Assembly: GCF_001426375.1 (NCBI RefSeq) | Contig: NZ_LMEO01000001.1 | Coordinates: 64,840 to 128,839, forward strand | DNA: 64,000 bases | Direction of reading: 5' to 3' | Source of the DNA: Paenibacillus sp. Root444D2 | GTDB taxonomy: Bacteria > Bacillota > Bacilli > Paenibacillales > NBRC-103111 | Shown: piece by piece, positions 25,949 through 34,045 of the stretch | Numbering within the stretch: the stretch's first letter is position 1 | How the letters are laid out: each line of letters opens with the position of its first letter | Position numbers and translations under genes: made by a program | Notes under the pieces: model-generated | Seen by the model: only the letters and a program-made list of their open reading frames with translations | Databases searched by the model: none | What the model was told of the DNA's origin: nothing

Positions 25949-27004
25949 TTATATGACCGATTTACGGACTTTTAAGTTATTCCCCAAAGAATCTTGCTTA
26001 TCTTGGTTAGGGAGCACCTGTTTTTTATTTTTATAACCGACAAACGTTTTGTTCTGCTCGTCCCAAAGACGGAAACGTAACGATTGCAGACTCGTGCTAA
26101 TAGTAATCGTCGTTGCTTTTTGCAGCGGAGGAGTTGCATTATGCGCCTTCTCCAAGTTATAATTTGGCACTTTTGGACTCAAATGATGCACATGATGAAA
26201 CCCAATATTTCCGGTTATCCATTGCAAAAGCTTGGGCAGCTTGTAATAAGAGCTTCCATCTACCGCGGCTTTCACATAACTCCACTCCTCTTCGTTCTCA
26301 AAGTAGGAATCCTCAAACTGATGCTGTACATAGAACAACCAAATCCCCAGCAAGCCGGCTACGAAAACGAGCGGAGCTTGGATCATAACAAACGACTGCC
26401 ATCCAATTGCCCAGCACATAAATGCATATAAACCGATGATGGAAACATTAGTCAAGTAAGTACTAATTCTTTCCTTACGCTTCGCACCTTTTGTATTAAA
26501 GCGGTTCGTAAATAGGAATAAAAAGATAGGGCCAAGTCCAAACATAATGAAAGGATTCCGATATAATCGATAGGCAACTTTGCGCAATAATGGAGACGCC
26601 GCATATTCATCGACAGTAAGAACCCACATATCACCTGTACCGCGTTTCTCGAGGTTACTGCTCGTTGCATGATGAATTGAATGACTGTTTTTCCATTGTT
26701 GATAAGGAAAGAGTGTAAGGATCCCCGTTATCGTACCGATGATTTCGTTAGCTCGACGGCTTTTGAAGAACGATTGGTGACAACAATCATGGAAAATGAT
26801 AAAAGTCCGTATAACAAACCCGGAAGCAATGAACGTAATCGGCAATGTTATCCAATAAGATACCGATAGGCTTAGATATGCAGCATACCACAGCAGCAAT
26901 AAAGGTCCTAAGGTGTTGAGCAGCTGTTTAACACTGGCCTTCGTATTTGATTTTTCATAAGGGGCAACCTGTTTTTTTAAATTGGATAGCGTAGATTGGG
27001 TCAT
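25949..27004 (-). CDS. des: Acyl-lipid desaturase (Des)
   Basis: Integral membrane fatty-acid desaturase of 351 residues from ATG 27004, which has GAGGAGGAAC eight bases upstream; the frame extends 12 codons further without a ribosome site. Three di-iron histidine boxes are present: HDCCHQ (72-77), HSIHH (108-112) and HHVHH near residue 268, between four to five membrane segments. It introduces a cis double bond into membrane phospholipid acyl chains to restore fluidity in the cold. First gene of the des-desK-desR operon, under a promoter with two DesR-like boxes. Confidence 0.95.
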   Translation of the reverse strand: MTQSTLSNLKKQVAPYEKSNTKASVKQLLNTLGPLLLLWYAAYLSLSVSYWITLPITFIASGFVIRTFIIFHDCCHQSFFKSRRANEIIGTITGILTLFPYQQWKNSHSIHHATSSNLEKRGTGDMWVLTVDEYAASPLLRKVAYRLYRNPFIMFGLGPIFLFLFTNRFNTKGAKRKERISTYLTNVSIIGLYAFMCWAIGWQSFVMIQAPLVFVAGLLGIWLFYVQHQFEDSYFENEEEWSYVKAAVDGSSYYKLPKLLQWITGNIGFHHVHHLSPKVPNYNLEKAHNATPPLQKATTITISTSLQSLRFRLWDEQNKTFVGYKNKKQVLPNQDKQDSLGNNLKVRKSVI

Positions 27005-27072
27005 TGTAGAGTTCCTCCTCGGGTATGGTAAGCGGCTCATGTTGTCAACGTAAGTCGCAATATCCTATCTTC

Positions 27073-27101
27073 ATTATAGATATCGCTTTCATTTCGTTGT
27101 A
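27073..27101 (-). promoter_or_regulatory. des promoter with weak -35
   Basis: On the minus strand TACAAC (27096-27101), a 17-base spacer and a perfect TATAAT (27073-27078). The poor -35 is what an activator-dependent promoter should look like. The start site would be near 27066, about 60 bases before the ATG. Confidence 0.7.
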
Positions 27102-27102
27102 G

Positions 27103-27137
27103 TCATAAACGTCAAGTAGCGAGTATGATAAATGTCA
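27103..27137 (-). promoter_or_regulatory. Two DesR-like activator boxes
   Basis: Direct repeats TCATAAACGTCA (27103-27114) and TGATAAATGTCA (27126-27137), 23 bp apart, sit at about -37 to -71 from the inferred start. This agrees with the region contacted by phosphorylated DesR at the B. subtilis des promoter. Assignment is by position and repetition, not by experiment. Confidence 0.6.
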
Positions 27138-27148
27138 TGTCCTATGTC

Positions 27149-27196
27149 AAAAAAAAGTGCCGCTACTCCGTAAAATAACGAAATAGCAGCACTTTT
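27149..27196 (-). terminator. Terminator of the MLTR-type regulator gene
   Basis: AAAGTGCCGCTA / TAGCAGCACTTT stem (one mismatch) with an 18-nt loop; on the minus strand it ends in eight T. It isolates the regulator transcript from the des promoter. Confidence 0.85.
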
Positions 27197-27283
27197 TCAC
27201 TTGGATTTGAAGTTACATATAACATTCTTATTTTAGACGCAGTCCCGCTTTATGCGATATGCATTGAAAATTGTTAAAACAAA

Positions 27284-28138
27284 TTAGTCATGGTCCTGAT
27301 CTACTAATTTGCTCATCAAAAGTCTGACTTTCGAATCGGTATCCGAACCGGGAGAAGGTGTATACACACTACATCTTAAATCGGTACGCCCTTGTACTTG
27401 AAGCGTTGTCAAATCGAACAGCATCTTTCCCACTTTGGCATGCCTGAATTCAATGAACACTTCGGGGGCTGAACTCACATCACTTTGGTTCCAAAAAGTT
27501 TTAAAATCCTGGCTCTGCTCACTGATCTGCTCGATAAACTCACTGTACCAGTTATCTCCCACATACTGCCCATAATAAGATCGAAACATCGCCAAGAATC
27601 CCTTTACAAAATCATGCCAGTTTACAGCCAGAGCCTTTAATTCTTTACGTGTAAAAAGCAGCCATATCATATTTCTTTGCTCTACAGGAATAATCGCAAA
27701 ATCTAGAAATATAGCCGCGGCTGCTTGATTCCATCCAACAATATTACATCTACGATCTGAAATAATCGTGGGGCAATCGTGAAGTTCTGTCAGTATTCTG
27801 CTTAAAGCCGGGCTGATCGTAGGTATATGATCTACAAATGTGGTCGGTGCCGGCTGCTCGAGAGCCAGCATGAAGAGATACTGGCGCTCATCCTCATTAA
27901 GCTGCAAAGCTAAAGCAATACGGTCCAATACTTGCACGGACATTTTGATATCTCTACCCTGCTCTAACCATGTATACCAAGTCGTGCTGACACCAGCAAT
28001 TGAAGCAACTTCTTCTCTGCGCAAGCCAGGTGTTCGTCTACGGCTCCCGCCAAGCACTCCAGCTTCACTGGGTTGAATTCTAGCACGATGTGTAGTTAAA
28101 AATTCGGATAGAGCCTGTAACCGTTCCTTTGTATCCAC
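27284..28138 (-). CDS. XRE-family regulator with MmyB-like (MLTR) ligand-binding domain
   Basis: DNA-binding protein of 284 residues. GTG 28138 has AGGAGG at eight-base spacing. N-terminal helix-turn-helix (GLRREEVASIAGVSTTWYTW, LEQGRDIKMSV) and a C-terminal PAS-like MLTR/MmyB ligand domain (CPTIISDRRCNIVGWNQAAA, RNMIWLLFTRKELKAL, HAKVGKMLFDLTTLQVQGR). Proteins with this domain are known to bind fatty-acid-like ligands. It is divergent from fabF, and a lipid-responsive control of fabF is a reasonable inference. Confidence 0.88.
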   Translation of the reverse strand: MDTKERLQALSEFLTTHRARIQPSEAGVLGGSRRRTPGLRREEVASIAGVSTTWYTWLEQGRDIKMSVQVLDRIALALQLNEDERQYLFMLALEQPAPTTFVDHIPTISPALSRILTELHDCPTIISDRRCNIVGWNQAAAAIFLDFAIIPVEQRNMIWLLFTRKELKALAVNWHDFVKGFLAMFRSYYGQYVGDNWYSEFIEQISEQSQDFKTFWNQSDVSSAPEVFIEFRHAKVGKMLFDLTTLQVQGRTDLRCSVYTPSPGSDTDSKVRLLMSKLVDQDHD

Positions 28139-28172
28139 GCCATAATCCTCCTACGCATTTATCATAGAAGCT

Positions 28173-28222
28173 ATTATACCAGTATAAACCGTAACTTGTA
28201 ATAGGATAAAAATTGTGACAAT
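28173..28222. promoter_or_regulatory. Divergent promoter region between MLTR regulator and fabF
   Basis: On the minus strand an extended -10, TGG-TATAAT (28173-28178), faces the regulator gene. A small inverted repeat ATTGT-g-ACAAT (28212-28222) lies 35 bases before the fabF ATG and could be the operator. Confidence 0.4.
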
Positions 28223-28256
28223 CTAATGGAAAGCAAACCATTAGGAGGAATAACAA

Positions 28257-29492
28257 ATGAAACGTGTAGTTGTGACAGGAATGGGCGTCATTACACCCAT
28301 TGGTAATCAGGTGGATACGTTCTGGGGGAATCTTACGGATGGTAGATCAGGTATTACCAAAATAGATCATATGGATGTAACAGATTATAAAACCAATTTT
28401 GCTGGTGTTGTTCGAAATTTTGATGCAGAAGCAGCTGTTGGTCGGCGAGATGTACGCCGAATGGACCGATACTGCCAATTTGCCGTTGCAGCGGCCAAGC
28501 AAGCACTTGATGATGCGGCATTAATCATTGATTCCACGAATGAGGAACGAATCGGTGTCTATATTGGCTCTGGAATTGGCGGTATCCAAACGATTCTGGA
28601 TAATTATCGGACGTTACTGACCCGTGGACCTAGCCGCGTGAGTCCAACCGTTGTACCTATGATGATCGCCAATATGGCGGCGGCACAGGTCAGTATCCTA
28701 TTCGGAGCCAAGGGCCCCTCACTAGCTCCAGTGACCGCTTGCGCCACGGGCAATAATGCCATTGGCGAAGCTTTCAAGCTTATCCAGCGCGGAGGCGCAG
28801 ACGCCGTCATTGCCGGCGGCGCCGAAGCGACGGTCACCGACCTCGCGCTGGCGGGCTTCGGCAATGCGACGGCGCTGTCGACGCGCTGTGACGCGCCGGA
28901 GCAGGCAAGCCGCCCGTTCGACGCGGAGCGGGACGGCTTCGTCGCCGCCGAAGGCGCCGGCGTGCTCGTGCTGGAGTCGCTCGAGCATGCCGAGCGGCGG
29001 GGGGCGCGGATCCATGCCGAGCTCGTCGGCTATGGATCGACCTCGGACGCCTATCACATCGTGGCGACCGATCCTGAAGGCTCGGGGGCCTACCGAGCCA
29101 TGCGCGAAGCGATCGCCGACGCGGGAATCGCCGCGGCGGAGATCGACACGATCAACGCTCACGCAACGAGCACGATCGCTGGCGATCTTTCAGAGACGCT
29201 CGCCATCAAGCGGCTGCTTGGTCGCGGCGCGTATGACGTGCCGATCAGCGCAAACAAGTCCATGCTCGGCCATATGCTTGGCGCAGCTGGCGGTGTAGAA
29301 GCTGTCGCACTGATCAAAACCTTACAGGACGGCCTCATCCCTCCGACAATTAATCTAGAAAATCCAGATCCCAAGTGTGATCTTGATTACGTTCCACTCG
29401 TTGCAAGACGGGCTGAACTTCAATATGGCCTGTCCAGTTCATTTGGATTTGGCGGGCATAACGCCGTCCTCATTTTCAAAAAACATGAGTAA
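28257..29492 (+). CDS. fabF: 3-oxoacyl-ACP synthase II (FabF-like)
   Basis: Condensing enzyme of fatty-acid elongation, 411 residues. TTAGGAGGAA precedes ATG 28257. The Cys-His-His triad is intact: C162 in APVTACATGNNAIGEA, H302 in NAHATSTIAGD and H339 in SMLGHMLGAAGG. Length and motifs are those of FabF rather than FabB. It is monocistronic, away from the usual fab cluster, so it may be a second, specialised copy. The interval 28800-28980 is 73-77% GC against 42-47% at both ends of the gene, which suggests a replaced core. Confidence 0.93.
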   Translation: MKRVVVTGMGVITPIGNQVDTFWGNLTDGRSGITKIDHMDVTDYKTNFAGVVRNFDAEAAVGRRDVRRMDRYCQFAVAAAKQALDDAALIIDSTNEERIGVYIGSGIGGIQTILDNYRTLLTRGPSRVSPTVVPMMIANMAAAQVSILFGAKGPSLAPVTACATGNNAIGEAFKLIQRGGADAVIAGGAEATVTDLALAGFGNATALSTRCDAPEQASRPFDAERDGFVAAEGAGVLVLESLEHAERRGARIHAELVGYGSTSDAYHIVATDPEGSGAYRAMREAIADAGIAAAEIDTINAHATSTIAGDLSETLAIKRLLGRGAYDVPISANKSMLGHMLGAAGGVEAVALIKTLQDGLIPPTINLENPDPKCDLDYVPLVARRAELQYGLSSSFGFGGHNAVLIFKKHE

Positions 29493-29523
29493 GTAATCCC
29501 TTCCTTCTACTCTAATACCAAAT

Positions 29524-29562
29524 AAACCTAATCCGTTCAGCATAACGAAATGGATTAGGTTT
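29524..29562. terminator. Bidirectional terminator between fabF and ger operon
   Basis: Perfect 11-bp stem AAACCTAATCC / GGATTAGGTTT with a 17-nt loop, followed by TATTCCTT, between convergent transcription units. Confidence 0.85.
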
Positions 29563-29585
29563 ATTCCTTAACTGATTCAGGAAGT

Positions 29586-29786
29586 CTAGTGCCAGAACCA
29601 TTTCTCATAAATATAGTAGGTGCAAAATGAAATGAAAGCGAGGGCTATACTGAGCCACCCTGTAAGAAGGGCACCTTTTTTTTCTTTGATCATACCAGTC
29701 TTCGCATAGAGTCTAACATCGAAACTTAAAATGAGGATCCCAGAAATTAGTAACAACAAAACCGTGTAATAGTTAAAGGTAATCAT
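29586..29786 (-). CDS. CLC_0170-like small membrane protein of the ger operon
   Basis: Two-helix membrane protein of 66 residues (MITFNYYTVLLLLISGILIL at the N-terminus; LSIALAFISFCTYYIYEKWF near the C-terminus). GAAGGGG lies eight bases before ATG 29786; six upstream codons without a site are discounted. Small proteins of this layout often end gerA-type operons in Clostridia and Bacilli. It follows gerC by 57 bases and is the last gene before the terminator. A supporting role in germinant receptor assembly is inferred. Confidence 0.75.
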   Translation of the reverse strand: MITFNYYTVLLLLISGILILSFDVRLYAKTGMIKEKKGALLTGWLSIALAFISFCTYYIYEKWFWH

Positions 29787-29843
29787 TGTCGAACCCCTTC
29801 TCACCCGAGCCGCGGTCGTAAAACTCCTAGTATGGAACTAAGC

Positions 29844-31067
29844 TTATTTGGTTTTCGTGCCAATTCGTCGAATATTTATACGTAGGCTTACCTCAACGGA
29901 CATTTCACGATACATATCTTCCCATTTCTGCTTCGTTTTAATTTCCCTATTCCAATAGGAAGGATGGAAAGCACGCACGTCTTCCCCGAAACCGAAAATG
30001 TCGCAACCGTCCTTTTGGGTCTGGTGAATTAGTTTTTCAAACCCTATTTTCCCGTCCTTTTCTATGGATTGCTCTAATTTTTTAATCGTTTCCTTCGTTA
30101 GCGTCAAATTTTCATCCGATTTTTCCCGTAAATCTCCTTCGATTTGACTCACAACTTTGGCATGAATTTTACCGTTTATGATCTCCGTAGTAATTTTCGC
30201 TTTACGATGCGTAGATTGAAACATGACAGATGTTTCTGAACCGGGTATCTGTGTAATGACGCTGTATCCTCCAGGATTGATTTGCTTCATTGCCATAAAG
30301 TGACCAATTTGCAGTGGCGTAGTGATTCCCTCCATTTTATCACCTCTAAAATAAGCCAATCCGGCGATTTCAATGTTAGATTCTTTCTTCAAATCCAGAT
30401 ACGGGAGAGACCCTTCCTGTCCTTTAGCTGAACTAGCACTATAGAAAACGCCTAGGAAATTATTTGGAAGTTTACCCATTTCCTTGGCACGATCTAGAGT
30501 GGCCACTAGATATAAGGTGGGAACACGTTCCAATTGGGGAGTAGCTCTCATGATATCTGAAGCCTTCCCTTTGGACACAACCATCCAAACTGTTCTTCTT
30601 ACCTGAGGCTGACGACGGAAGAAATCTTTCTCATTTTCGATCCCTTTCCGTGCCATCGCTTCTGACACTACGATTACACGCAAATGACCAAAAAACAAGC
30701 GATCCGCCAATTGCTGCTGTAGATTCATCAAAGAATCATTGATGGTACTCCCAACGCTGCTCAGCACCCAGACTGGTTTCTGCCCGGCTGGTACGCCTCC
30801 AGTACCTCCCGTCCCCAAAGGAATGCGTCCCGGAACGGCAATTTGTACGGTGATACGTATTAATCCTTTATTCGACTTAGGATTTTTAAGGATTTGGGTT
30901 GCATTGCTGCTTTCATTCGCTTCTTGCGGTTTGGCCTCATCGATGGCAATGGCTAAAATAACAGCTCGATCTTCGATTTCCAAACGATCCCAGCATCCCG
31001 TAAGCATTGGTAAAAGGAATAGAAAAATTAGAATACGGCTAATCCGTTTTCGCCACACGCTGATCAC
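29844..31067 (-). CDS. Ger(x)C-family spore germination lipoprotein
   Basis: Lipoprotein C subunit of a nutrient germinant receptor, 407 residues. GTG 31067 follows GGGGAG. Signal sequence with lipobox LPMLTGC (Cys about 25) then the family start WDRLEIEDRAVILAIAID. C-terminal GerC fold with WNREIKTKQKWEDMYREMSV. It overlaps the gerB-type gene by 29 bases. Located in the inner spore membrane in characterised species. Confidence 0.93.
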   Translation of the reverse strand: MISVWRKRISRILIFLFLLPMLTGCWDRLEIEDRAVILAIAIDEAKPQEANESSNATQILKNPKSNKGLIRITVQIAVPGRIPLGTGGTGGVPAGQKPVWVLSSVGSTINDSLMNLQQQLADRLFFGHLRVIVVSEAMARKGIENEKDFFRRQPQVRRTVWMVVSKGKASDIMRATPQLERVPTLYLVATLDRAKEMGKLPNNFLGVFYSASSAKGQEGSLPYLDLKKESNIEIAGLAYFRGDKMEGITTPLQIGHFMAMKQINPGGYSVITQIPGSETSVMFQSTHRKAKITTEIINGKIHAKVVSQIEGDLREKSDENLTLTKETIKKLEQSIEKDGKIGFEKLIHQTQKDGCDIFGFGEDVRAFHPSYWNREIKTKQKWEDMYREMSVEVSLRINIRRIGTKTK

Positions 31068-32160
31068 CCCGACTCCCCTTCTTTTTCTTGCGAATGAGGG
31101 CTACGATCAGTAGAACCAAAGGATAGAAGACCGTGATGACCAGTCCCCAACGACCAACAACTTGAATAATGCCATACATCTGAAGTAGGTTTTGGGGAAA
31201 CATGGCAATGACATAGATGAAAGGAATGAGAAAAAATGAGAAAAGCTTGTGATCGCGCAAATGTAACAGTTGGCTTAGAAAGTGAATAGCCAAGTAATAG
31301 GTCGACAGCAATGTTGTAAATACCGCTGTGACCCAAACGGCAAGAAAAGCGCCATCCAACCTCTCCAGGATGTTAGCCGGCAATGATGTAGTTTTGGCTA
31401 ATTCCAAGGTAGGCCAAACTAAATTCTTAATTTCCTCTGCACCAAATACGCCAACTGTAGCAACTACAATGAGTAAGTAGAGTCCCCCCGAAATCAACAT
31501 GCCTACTAAGCTTGCCAACATCGCTCTATCCGGCTTACGCATAGCAGGAATTACGATGGTCATAACGAATGACCCTTGAAACAAGGCAGCCATGGTAAGG
31601 ATTCCTTTTGACATGCCGCTCGGCTCATTCCCCCATATTGGCAATAAATTGACCATTTGCGCATTTTTTAGCGATAGAACGACGATCAATACAAGCGGGA
31701 ATACAATAAGCGGGAAATAAAAATGATGGAAATAGGTAAAGGTTGTCATATCAGCACGCGAGGAAACCGCAGCTAACAACAGCATCACAATAACAGTCAC
31801 TTCCAGCGGCGTTTTCGTTAATACGGAAGTCACTACGACTTCACCGAATTCGCGCGAAGCGAGTGCTGTAAGTACGGAAAAGAAAACGATGATTAAGACA
31901 CTGAATACCCGAGCCGTCCATTTACCGATCAGAACTTCACTATATTCAATAATCGTTTGAGTTGGAAAGCGCATGCCGAGTACGGTAACTAGCCAAAGCC
32001 CAAGAGAACCGATTAAGATACCTATAAAGGTTACGAGCGGCGCCCCCGAATCGGCAGCTCTAACAGCAAAAAGCGAAAGTGCTAATACACCAACACCAAT
32101 AATCGTGCTAATTAGAATTATCGCTGCTTGAATCATTGTTACTTGACGAGGATACTCCAT
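31039..32160 (-). CDS. GerAB/GerKB-family germination permease
   Basis: Membrane B subunit of the germinant receptor, 373 residues, about ten membrane segments, amino-acid/polyamine transporter fold. AAGGAGGGAC precedes ATG 32160. IIGVGVLALSLFAVRAADSG near residue 20 is the family glycine-rich first helix. This subunit is thought to bind the germinant. It overlaps gerA by 53 bases and gerC by 29, showing tight coupling. Confidence 0.93.
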   Translation of the reverse strand: MEYPRQVTMIQAAIILISTIIGVGVLALSLFAVRAADSGAPLVTFIGILIGSLGLWLVTVLGMRFPTQTIIEYSEVLIGKWTARVFSVLIIVFFSVLTALASREFGEVVVTSVLTKTPLEVTVIVMLLLAAVSSRADMTTFTYFHHFYFPLIVFPLVLIVVLSLKNAQMVNLLPIWGNEPSGMSKGILTMAALFQGSFVMTIVIPAMRKPDRAMLASLVGMLISGGLYLLIVVATVGVFGAEEIKNLVWPTLELAKTTSLPANILERLDGAFLAVWVTAVFTTLLSTYYLAIHFLSQLLHLRDHKLFSFFLIPFIYVIAMFPQNLLQMYGIIQVVGRWGLVITVFYPLVLLIVALIRKKKKGSRGDQRVAKTD

Positions 32161-33826
32161 CTTCTATGTCCCTCCTTGTATTGCCTACTTTCAATGGATC
32201 TAAGGTATTGCTTTGCGGATGCTTCATTTTCTTCGTTTTCATTCCCAGACGGGTATCATTTGGCGTATGCAAGAGTGCCGGTCTCTTTGGCATGGACCAG
32301 AGTGGCAGCCGAGCCAATGTATCCTTCATCCCTTGGAAATTTCCTGGGACAATCGGACTCAAGTAAGGCACCCCGAACGATTTTAAGGAGAGCATATGGT
32401 TGGCGATCAGGATAAGCCCGATCATCACGCCGTACAAGCCAAACATCCCGGCCAAAATCACAAGCGGAAAGCGCAGCATCCTTAACGCCAACGCCGCGTT
32501 GTACGCCGGTGTGGCAAAAGAACCGATCGTTGTTAAGGCGATGATTACGACCGTAATGGGACTGATGAATCCAGCCGCAACCGCTGCTTGTCCAACGACT
32601 AGCACACCGACAATCGATAGCGCTCCCCCAACCTGCTGGGGCAGCCGTAGAGTCGCTTCCCTCAGCACCTCCATGGAAACCTCCATGACCAGAACTTCAA
32701 TTAGAGATGGAAAAGGCACTCCGGCTCTCCCGCCCGCAACGGCTACAGCAAACTCTGTTGGTATGAGCTCCGGATTAAAAGAAATCAGAGCTACATATAA
32801 CGAAGGGAAAATCAAGGAAAAAACAAGAGCTACCAGCCGCGCTAGCCGAATAAAGCTGACCAGTAGAAATCGTTCCGAGTAATCTTCGACCGTTTGGTAA
32901 AACTGACTGAACACGGTTGGCAATATGAGCGCAAAGGGGGAACCGTCGACCAGCAGAATAACCCTGCCTTCCAGAAGATTGGCGACAGCCTTATCCGGGC
33001 GTTCCGTATTTTGGATCTGCGGGAACGGGGATAAATGATTATCCTCGATAAACTGCTCCAAGTACCCAACATCAAGAATCCCATCAATATCTATCAAGGC
33101 TAATCGTCTGAACACCTCTTCAACAAGTTGGGGATTAACAATCCCATCCAAGTAACAGATAGCTACTTTAGATTTGGTTATACGCCCTATTCGAAGCGTT
33201 TTTACCCGTAGATCCGGTGTCGGGAGGCGGTAACGAAGCAAGGAAAGGTTCGTACCCAACATTTCGATAAATCCTTCTCGTGCTCCGCGGATAACCTGCT
33301 CCGTTTCAGGTTGAGTGATCGAACGCTTGTCCACATTTCGTGTACTAAATAGCAGCGCATCCTCCATCCCGTCCACTACAAGAACCGTTTCTCCTTGTAC
33401 AACAGCTTGGATAATCTCAGATAACTGTTTTTCTGTTCTCCCTTCACAGGCATACAGTGTATCTCGAAATAATACCTCCTTTAAGGGCCGGCTTTCCTTC
33501 GCTTTCCCCTGTTTGTTAGTCGACGATAACATCAACGGTTTTAAAATATGCTCATTTAAATACTGCTTCTCAATTAAGTCGGAGAAATACAAAAGCACAG
33601 CCGGGTACTGATCAAATATACGAAACCGGTGCATAACAAAATCGTCGTTTTCACCAAGTATTTTATCAACGAATGAAATCGTCTCTTCGAGAAGTGGCGT
33701 GATTTTCCCTTCTTCATTTTCCTCCAAAACCTGATGAGCAGGCGGCCCCTTCGGCGGAATCATACGAGGTTGCTGGCTCTGAGCTACTTTTATAGACCTT
33801 CGTTTATACCATTGCCACATAGCCAC
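32108..33826 (-). CDS. GerAA/GerKA-family spore germination protein
   Basis: A subunit of the germinant receptor, 572 residues. AGGAGG lies ten bases before GTG 33826, which is preferred; a TTG at 33856 lies upstream of that site. Soluble N-terminal domain to about 280, then four to six membrane segments with LPTVFSQFYQTVEDYSERFL and PELIPTEFAVAVAGGRAGVP, FPSLIEVLVMEVSMEVLREA, all strongly conserved in GerA proteins. The C-terminal tail is Ser/Asn-rich. First gene of the operon, divergent from the KinB-like kinase. Confidence 0.93.
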   Translation of the reverse strand: MAMWQWYKRRSIKVAQSQQPRMIPPKGPPAHQVLEENEEGKITPLLEETISFVDKILGENDDFVMHRFRIFDQYPAVLLYFSDLIEKQYLNEHILKPLMLSSTNKQGKAKESRPLKEVLFRDTLYACEGRTEKQLSEIIQAVVQGETVLVVDGMEDALLFSTRNVDKRSITQPETEQVIRGAREGFIEMLGTNLSLLRYRLPTPDLRVKTLRIGRITKSKVAICYLDGIVNPQLVEEVFRRLALIDIDGILDVGYLEQFIEDNHLSPFPQIQNTERPDKAVANLLEGRVILLVDGSPFALILPTVFSQFYQTVEDYSERFLLVSFIRLARLVALVFSLIFPSLYVALISFNPELIPTEFAVAVAGGRAGVPFPSLIEVLVMEVSMEVLREATLRLPQQVGGALSIVGVLVVGQAAVAAGFISPITVVIIALTTIGSFATPAYNAALALRMLRFPLVILAGMFGLYGVMIGLILIANHMLSLKSFGVPYLSPIVPGNFQGMKDTLARLPLWSMPKRPALLHTPNDTRLGMKTKKMKHPQSNTLDPLKVGNTRRDIEDGVSSSSNNDSSSDNSN

Positions 33827-34045
33827 GCTAACACCGCCTCCTGAAAACAGTCCCAAGATGATCTATTCTTCCGGATTCCCTTTCATTTCCTTCTCCGTAT
33901 TTTTATCCATTTTCCCAATAATATACATGAGAATAGGTAATCTGTACGGAAGAGCCTTTCCTAACGTAACTCCAAAGAGGAAGTTTCCATAGATACATCG
34001 AATAACTGTATGGTAAATTATTTTCGAACTGGCGAGGGGGCCATT

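Noticed and set aside
28722-29298. Long open frames on both strands inside fabF
   Set aside because: They arise because the GC-rich core has few st op-forming triplets; fabF itself is fully supported by motifs.
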